Shown here one piece after another: positions 60,020 through 64,000 of a stretch of DNA of 64,000 nt. The position numbers and the translations under genes are program-made. The DNA lies in the NCBI RefSeq assembly GCF_014196255.1, contig NZ_JACIDH010000004.1, positions 124,001 through 188,000 of the forward strand. Direction: 5' to 3'. Position 1 is the stretch's first letter. The number at the start of each line of letters is the position of its first letter. This DNA comes from Sphingomonas pseudosanguinis (GTDB taxonomy: Bacteria; Pseudomonadota; Alphaproteobacteria; Sphingomonadales; Sphingomonadaceae). The notes under the pieces are model-generated. The model had not been told where the DNA came from and did not search any database. It saw nothing but the letters and a program-made list of their open reading frames with translations.

Positions 60020-61155
60020 TCCTGTTCGCGTTGATCCTCGCCGAGCCGCAGCATCATCACATGATGCCCGGCATGACGATGCCCGCACCGGCCAAGCCGA
60101 AGCCCACGGCCCGACCGAAGGCGAAGGCCCGGCGGCCGGCCGCCAAACCGCGCGCGGCGCGGCCCGTATCGCCGATGGCCGACCATCATGCGATGCCGGC
60201 CGAGGCCTCGACCTGTTCGCCCGAACATGCCGCGATGGGGCATTGCCGGCCTGCGTCCCCGCCACCATCCGATCCCTTGCCCGGCATGACGGCCCCCGCC
60301 TGTTCGCCGGAACATGCGGCCATGGGGCATTGCCGCCCGAAAGACGGCGGCGAGGCCTCCCCTGGCGGTGATCACGGCTCCATGGATCACGGTTCCATGG
60401 ATCACGGGGCGATGCCCGGCATGGCGATGGCCGATACCCCGGTCGGCAACGCGCCGCCTCCGCCGGCGCCCACAACCCGTGCCGCCGATCGCTTCTACTA
60501 CCCCGCCGCCATGGCCGCCGCCGATGCGCGGATGCGGCAGGAGCATGGCGGCATGCGCTTCTCGCAGATCCTGTTCAACCTCGCCGAAATCCAGGTTCGC
60601 GACGGGCGCGACGGCTATCGCTGGGACGGGGAGGGCTGGTTCGGCGGCGACATCCACCGGCTGGTCGTCAAGACCGAGGGCGAGGGCACGCTGGGCGGCC
60701 GGATCGGCACGGCCGAGGTGCAGGCGCTCTATGCCCGCGCGATCGACCCCTATTGGAACCTCCAGGCGGGCCTGCGCCAGGATGTCGGGATGGGTGCACG
60801 CCGCACCTATGCGGTGGTGGGGGTCGAGGGGCTGGCCCCCTATTGGTTCGATGTCGAGGGCGCGCTGTTCCTGTCGGACAAGGGCGACCTGACCGGCCGC
60901 GCCGAGGCCTGGGTCGACCAGCGGCTGAGCCAGCGCACGATCCTGCAACCCCGGGTGGAGGTCAATCTCGCCGCGCAGGACGTGCCCGATCAGCGGATCG
61001 CGGCGGGCGTATCGAGCATCGAGCTGGGCCTGCGCCTGCGCTACGAGATCGCACGCGAGTTCGCCCCCTATGTCGGGGTGAATTGGGAGCGCCGCTATGG
61101 CGCCGCACGCGGTGGCGGCGCGGCGCTGGCGCTGGGCATCCGCACTTGGTTCTGA
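60016..61155 (+). CDS. copB: Copper resistance outer-membrane protein CopB
   Basis: Protein of 379 residues. The C-terminal 240 residues are the CopB beta-barrel: MRFSQILFNLAEIQVRDG, LVVKTEGEGTLGGRIGTAEV, VQALYARAIDPYWNLQAGLR and YVGVNWERRYGAARGGGAAL, ending in WF. The N-terminal third is a Pro/Ala/Lys-rich linker with metal-binding text: CSPEHAAMGHCRP occurs twice, with GSMDHGSMDHGAMPGMAM after it. A related CPPEHAAMGHCQP is in CopA. The signal sequence is short (MILFALILAEP) and may be incomplete, or an upstream start may exist. ATG 60016 overlaps the copA stop as ATGA. It probably helps keep copper outside the cell. Confidence 0.88.
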   Translation: MILFALILAEPQHHHMMPGMTMPAPAKPKPTARPKAKARRPAAKPRAARPVSPMADHHAMPAEASTCSPEHAAMGHCRPASPPPSDPLPGMTAPACSPEHAAMGHCRPKDGGEASPGGDHGSMDHGSMDHGAMPGMAMADTPVGNAPPPPAPTTRAADRFYYPAAMAAADARMRQEHGGMRFSQILFNLAEIQVRDGRDGYRWDGEGWFGGDIHRLVVKTEGEGTLGGRIGTAEVQALYARAIDPYWNLQAGLRQDVGMGARRTYAVVGVEGLAPYWFDVEGALFLSDKGDLTGRAEAWVDQRLSQRTILQPRVEVNLAAQDVPDQRIAAGVSSIELGLRLRYEIAREFAPYVGVNWERRYGAARGGGAALALGIRTWF

Positions 61156-61159
61156 CCGG

Positions 61160-61771
61160 TCAGTCCGGCTGCTCCCATTCGGCATCGATGACGAGCAACA
61201 GGCGGTCGCCGCCGCTTTCGGCGATCGGGGGCGAGCGGTGGATGATCGCCCGGTCGCCGGCCAGGGCGCGTCCCTTGAACAGGCCGACATCGCCGGCGGC
61301 CAGGCCACGCGGCGGCGTCTCGGCATCCGCGTCCAGCGGCAGCCACTGGGTGGCCTCGCCCCAATAGGTCGAGATCAGGCGCAGCGCGACATAATCTGCA
61401 TGGAATTTCCAGCAGCCATTGCCCGTGATCCGCTCCAGCCGCACCTCCACCCGTGCTTCGGCGGCGAGCGTGGCGTAGAGGGCTGCCAGTCGCGCGACAT
61501 CGCGGGTCACGGCGGCGTGCCAGGGTTGTGGCGCGACCGTCGCCCAGTAGGCCGCCATCCTGTCCGCGACCTGACCAGCGGGGGCGGCGAAGCGGATCGC
61601 GGGCATCTCGGACAGATCGGGGGCGGGGATCAGCGGCGCGCGCTGCCAGATGGCGAGCGTAACGTCCGGATCGTGGATCGTCGCCAATGCATCGGCATCC
61701 GCGCCGATTCGCACATGATCGGGAAGCACGTCCGGCGAGGGCGCGAAAAGCGTATCGGGATCGGCGGGCAC
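61160..61771 (-). CDS. DUF1826 family protein
   Basis: Protein of 203 residues from GTG 61771. The family block is GNGCWKFHADYVALRLISTY followed by WGEATQWLPLDAD, and later GDVGLFKGRALAGDRAIIHR and RLLLVIDAEW. DUF1826 genes are often found with COG0523 GTPases and zinc-regulated genes, but none is adjacent here. It is convergent with copB, 4 bp apart. The His/Asp in KFHAD and Cys in GCW could bind metal. Function not established. Confidence 0.82.
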   Translation of the reverse strand: MPADPDTLFAPSPDVLPDHVRIGADADALATIHDPDVTLAIWQRAPLIPAPDLSEMPAIRFAAPAGQVADRMAAYWATVAPQPWHAAVTRDVARLAALYATLAAEARVEVRLERITGNGCWKFHADYVALRLISTYWGEATQWLPLDADAETPPRGLAAGDVGLFKGRALAGDRAIIHRSPPIAESGGDRLLLVIDAEWEQPD

Positions 61772-61846
61772 GCGGAACCTTTCACCAAATAGATATGGTG
61801 TAACGTAACATATGCCGGTGTGTGGGAAAAGGCGTGGCCCATGCAA

Positions 61847-61876
61847 AAGGGGCGGCGTCTCGCGACACCGCCCCTT
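61847..61876 (-). terminator. Hairpin terminator after sugar transporter
   Basis: AAGGGGCGG and CCGCCCCTT form a 9-bp stem extended by GAC/GTC after a mismatch. It lies 26 bp after the transporter stop, on the minus strand it is followed by TTGCATGG with a short T pair only. Confidence 0.6.
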
Positions 61877-61902
61877 GTCTGTCTGCCGGTGAAGGCCCGC
61901 GA

Positions 61903-63213
61903 TCAGTTCGCGTCTTCGTCCGGGAAGGCGTTGGTCGGCTTCGAACCCCAGATCGCGTAGAACAGGATGTAGAGTTCGCACACCGCGGTCAGCAGGAACG
62001 ACTGCTGCAGGCCGTAATTGTCGGCCAGCCAGCCATGCACCGCCACCAGCGCGCCGCCGGCGATCGCCATGATCAGCAGGCCCGAGCCTTCCTCGGTCAG
62101 CGGGCCCAGGCCGCGAATGCCCAGCGTGAAGATGGTCGGGAACATGATCGAGTGGAACAGGCCGACCAAGATCAGCGACCACATGGCGACGGGGCCGGTG
62201 GTGAAGACGGTCGCGAGCATCACGATGAACGCGCCGACCGAGAAGACCGCCAGCACGGTGCCGGCCGGCACCTTCTGCATGATCGCCGAGCCGACGAAGC
62301 GACCGACCATCATCCCGCCCCAGAGCAGGGTCAGATAGCGGCCCGCGGCCTCGGTCGTCATGTTGCCGATGTCGGGACGGCTGACGAAGTTCACGAACAG
62401 GTTGCCGACGCCGATCTCGGCGATCAGATAGATGAAGATCGCGCCGATGCCGAACACCAGGTTGCGATGCTTCCACAGCGAGTGGTTCTTGCGCTCCTCC
62501 TTGGCAACGCGGCTGGTCGACGAGCCCATGGCGGGCAGCGGGAAGCGGGCGATGACGAAGGCGAGGACGACCAGCACCACCGCGACCAGGCCATAGGGAA
62601 GGACGACGGCATGCGCGTCGGCCAGGCGTTCGGCCTGGGTCAGCGCGGCGCTGCCCGCCTCCGCCGTGCCGCCCTTGGAACGGCCGAGGATCAGATAGGC
62701 GCCGAACAGCGGGGCCAGCATCGTGCCCATCGAGTTCATCGCCTGGACGAGGTTCAGGCGCGACGACGCCGTGTCCGCCGGGCCCAGCACCGCGACATAA
62801 GGATTGGCCGCGACCTGGAGCAGGGTGATGCCGCTGGCGATCACGAACAGCATCAACAGGGTGACACCGTAGGAGGGCAAGGTCGCCGCCAGCATCATGC
62901 CGACCGCGCCCGCCGCCATGATCAGCAGGCCGGTCACCAGCGACTTCTGGTATCCGATCCGCTCGATCAGCTTGGCCGAGGGGATGGAGGCGAAGAAATA
63001 GGCGATGAACCAGACGCTCTCGATCAGCGAGGCCTGGAAATAGCTGAGGTCGAACACGCTGCGTAAGTGGGGCAGCAGCGTCCCGTTGATGACGGTGATG
63101 AACCCCCACATGAAGAACAGGCTGGCCAGCAGCGTCAGCGCGGACCGGTAATTGGTCGCCCCTCCCGCAGCGGCTGGCGCGCCGGCGGCGCGGGAAACAA
63201 CGGGTGCGGCCAT
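61903..63213 (-). CDS. Sugar MFS transporter, FucP/GluP family
   Basis: Inner-membrane proton-coupled sugar symporter of 436 residues with 12 hydrophobic segments. The family signature SLFFMWGFITVINGTLLPHL and the following ESVWFIAYFFASIPSAKLIE match L-fucose/glucose-galactose permeases. LLQVAANPYVAVLG and LNLVQAMNSMGTMLAPLFGA are the other strong blocks, and FHSIMFPTIFTLGIRGLG is in the second half. ATG 63213 follows AAGGAGAGG. A divergent aldose 1-epimerase gene lies 129 bp away, which suggests a hexose (galactose, glucose or fucose) as substrate. Confidence 0.9.
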   Translation of the reverse strand: MAAPVVSRAAGAPAAAGGATNYRSALTLLASLFFMWGFITVINGTLLPHLRSVFDLSYFQASLIESVWFIAYFFASIPSAKLIERIGYQKSLVTGLLIMAAGAVGMMLAATLPSYGVTLLMLFVIASGITLLQVAANPYVAVLGPADTASSRLNLVQAMNSMGTMLAPLFGAYLILGRSKGGTAEAGSAALTQAERLADAHAVVLPYGLVAVVLVVLAFVIARFPLPAMGSSTSRVAKEERKNHSLWKHRNLVFGIGAIFIYLIAEIGVGNLFVNFVSRPDIGNMTTEAAGRYLTLLWGGMMVGRFVGSAIMQKVPAGTVLAVFSVGAFIVMLATVFTTGPVAMWSLILVGLFHSIMFPTIFTLGIRGLGPLTEEGSGLLIMAIAGGALVAVHGWLADNYGLQQSFLLTAVCELYILFYAIWGSKPTNAFPDEDAN

Positions 63214-63295
63214 GGCAATCCTCTCCTTAAGAGCGGGTGCCGGCACGAAAACTTCTGTGCGCCCCGCTTGCTCCTGGTATTTTGTCTGACTATAG

Positions 63296-63314
63296 TGACG
63301 CAAAAGGCGCGTCA
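63296..63314. promoter_or_regulatory. Operator-like palindrome between transporter and epimerase genes
   Basis: TGACGC-N7-GCGTCA is a perfect inverted repeat in the 129-bp divergent gap, 29 bp before the epimerase start. A local sugar-responsive repressor could control both genes; none is in the window. Confidence 0.45.
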
Positions 63315-63342
63315 ATGGCGTCTGGCGACGGAGGGATGAGGC

Positions 63343-64000
63343 ATGTCGAGGGCGTCAATCAAGAGCTTTCTAACACTGGTAGCGGTAACGTCTGTAATGA
63401 CATCGACGGCGGCTTTGGCCAGCGAGGCCAAGCGCACGCCCGCCGGGCAACTGGCGGACGGTGCCGCGATCGAGGCGGTGACCCTGACCAACAAGGCAGG
63501 CCTGTCGGCGCGCGTGCTGACATATGGCGCCACTCTTCAATCGGTTATGGCCCCCGACCGCAACGGCAAGACCGCCGATGTGCTGCTCGGCTATGACAAG
63601 GCTGACGACTATGTGAACCATCCGAACTTCTTTGGTGTCACGGTCGGCCGCTATGCCAATCGCATCGCCGGCGGCCGCTTCGCGTTGGATGGGCGCAGCT
63701 ACCAGCTGACGCTGAACGACAAGACCAATTCGCTCCATGGCGGGACGAAGGGCTTCGACAAGCAGCTGTGGCGAATCGTCTCGATGAAGGACGGCCCGAC
63801 CGCCAGCGTGGTGATGGCGCTGACCAGCCCCGATGGCGACCAGGGCTATCCCGGCAAGGTCGATGCCACCGTCACCTATTCGCTGGACGAGGCGGGCGCG
63901 CTGACCATCGCCTTCGCCGCGAACACCGACAAGCCGACGGTCATCAACATGACCAACCATGCGATCTTCAACCTGAACGGCGAAGGATCGCCGCTCGGCG
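63343..64000 (+). CDS. galM: Aldose 1-epimerase, exported (cut by window edge)
   Basis: Mutarotase that interconverts alpha and beta sugars; first 219 codons. A signal peptide (FLTLVAVTSVMTSTAALA) marks it as periplasmic. Family blocks present are LTYGATLQSVMAPDRNGKTA, DVLLGYDKADDYVNHPNFFG, TVGRYANRIAGGRFALDGRS, NSLHGGTKGFDKQLW (catalytic-region His) and INMTNHAIFNLNG (second His). The catalytic Glu near the C-terminus lies outside the window. ATG 63343 follows GGAGGGATGAGG. It probably converts sugar before uptake by the divergent FucP-type transporter. Confidence 0.9.
   Translation, partial: MSRASIKSFLTLVAVTSVMTSTAALASEAKRTPAGQLADGAAIEAVTLTNKAGLSARVLTYGATLQSVMAPDRNGKTADVLLGYDKADDYVNHPNFFGVTVGRYANRIAGGRFALDGRSYQLTLNDKTNSLHGGTKGFDKQLWRIVSMKDGPTASVVMALTSPDGDQGYPGKVDATVTYSLDEAGALTIAFAANTDKPTVINMTNHAIFNLNGEGSPLG

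Noticed and set aside
1-64000. CRISPR array
   Set aside because: No regularly spaced direct repeats with unique spacers; repeated sequences here are palindromic intergenic elements or attachment sites.

Overview
The window is high-GC alphaproteobacterial DNA of Sphingomonas type (family Sphingomonadaceae). The evidence is four TonB-dependent receptors in the first 25 kb, a SapC-family protein, a CpdR-type response regulator, a RarD-type EamA transporter, and two families of G/C-rich palindromic repeats between genes. Gene calls rest on translated motifs and family knowledge; no database search was run.

Region by region. 1-13.4 kb: outer-membrane uptake genes (a partial TonB receptor, a class A acid phosphatase relative, an STN-type receptor), then two siderophore receptors, each with a Fur-box-like site, and a PiuC-type hydroxylase. 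A secreted EEP-family phosphohydrolase and a sialate O-acetylesterase follow. 13.5-17.4 kb: branched-chain 2-oxoacid dehydrogenase operon (E1 alpha, E1 beta, E2), interrupted by palindromic repeats, one of them inside the E2 reading frame. 17.5-32.3 kb: housekeeping and accessory genes, including a small beta-solenoid-like protein, rarD, an SDR enzyme, a GH144-like glucanase with an Oar-type receptor, an enoyl-CoA hydratase, DUF1289, RhlE helicase, a D-2-hydroxyacid dehydrogenase-like flavoprotein, sapC, cytochrome b561, a probable sRNA, an N-formylglutamate amidohydrolase and cpdR.

32.4-55.3 kb is an integrated mobile island of about 22.9 kb. It sits in the 3' end of a tRNA-Val(GAC) gene and is bounded by a perfect 67-bp direct repeat, with a tyrosine integrase next to the tRNA. 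It carries hipBA, a RepA-like ATPase, a serine recombinase, a large HxH relaxase with a hairpin-rich upstream region that may be oriT, and an HNH endonuclease. It also carries a probable defence block: a HEPN/Toprim protein divergent from a GHKL-ATPase/PD-(D/E)xK protein, with a decayed gene between them. A low-GC cassette of two DUF488 genes plus a predicted dual-OB protein lies between matching palindromes. Remnants of an IS3 transposase and a UvrD-like helicase, an IS91-type element, and a right-end operon of uncharacterised genes complete it.

55.5-64 kb returns to chromosome-like DNA: a glycosyltransferase, then a translationally coupled anti-sigma / CnrX-like sensor / ECF sigma set followed by copA and copB. 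Two promoter-like sites with identical 24-bp geometry precede the regulatory genes and copA, suggesting one autoregulated metal-response regulon. DUF1826, a FucP-family sugar transporter and a divergent aldose 1-epimerase (cut by the window end) close the window.
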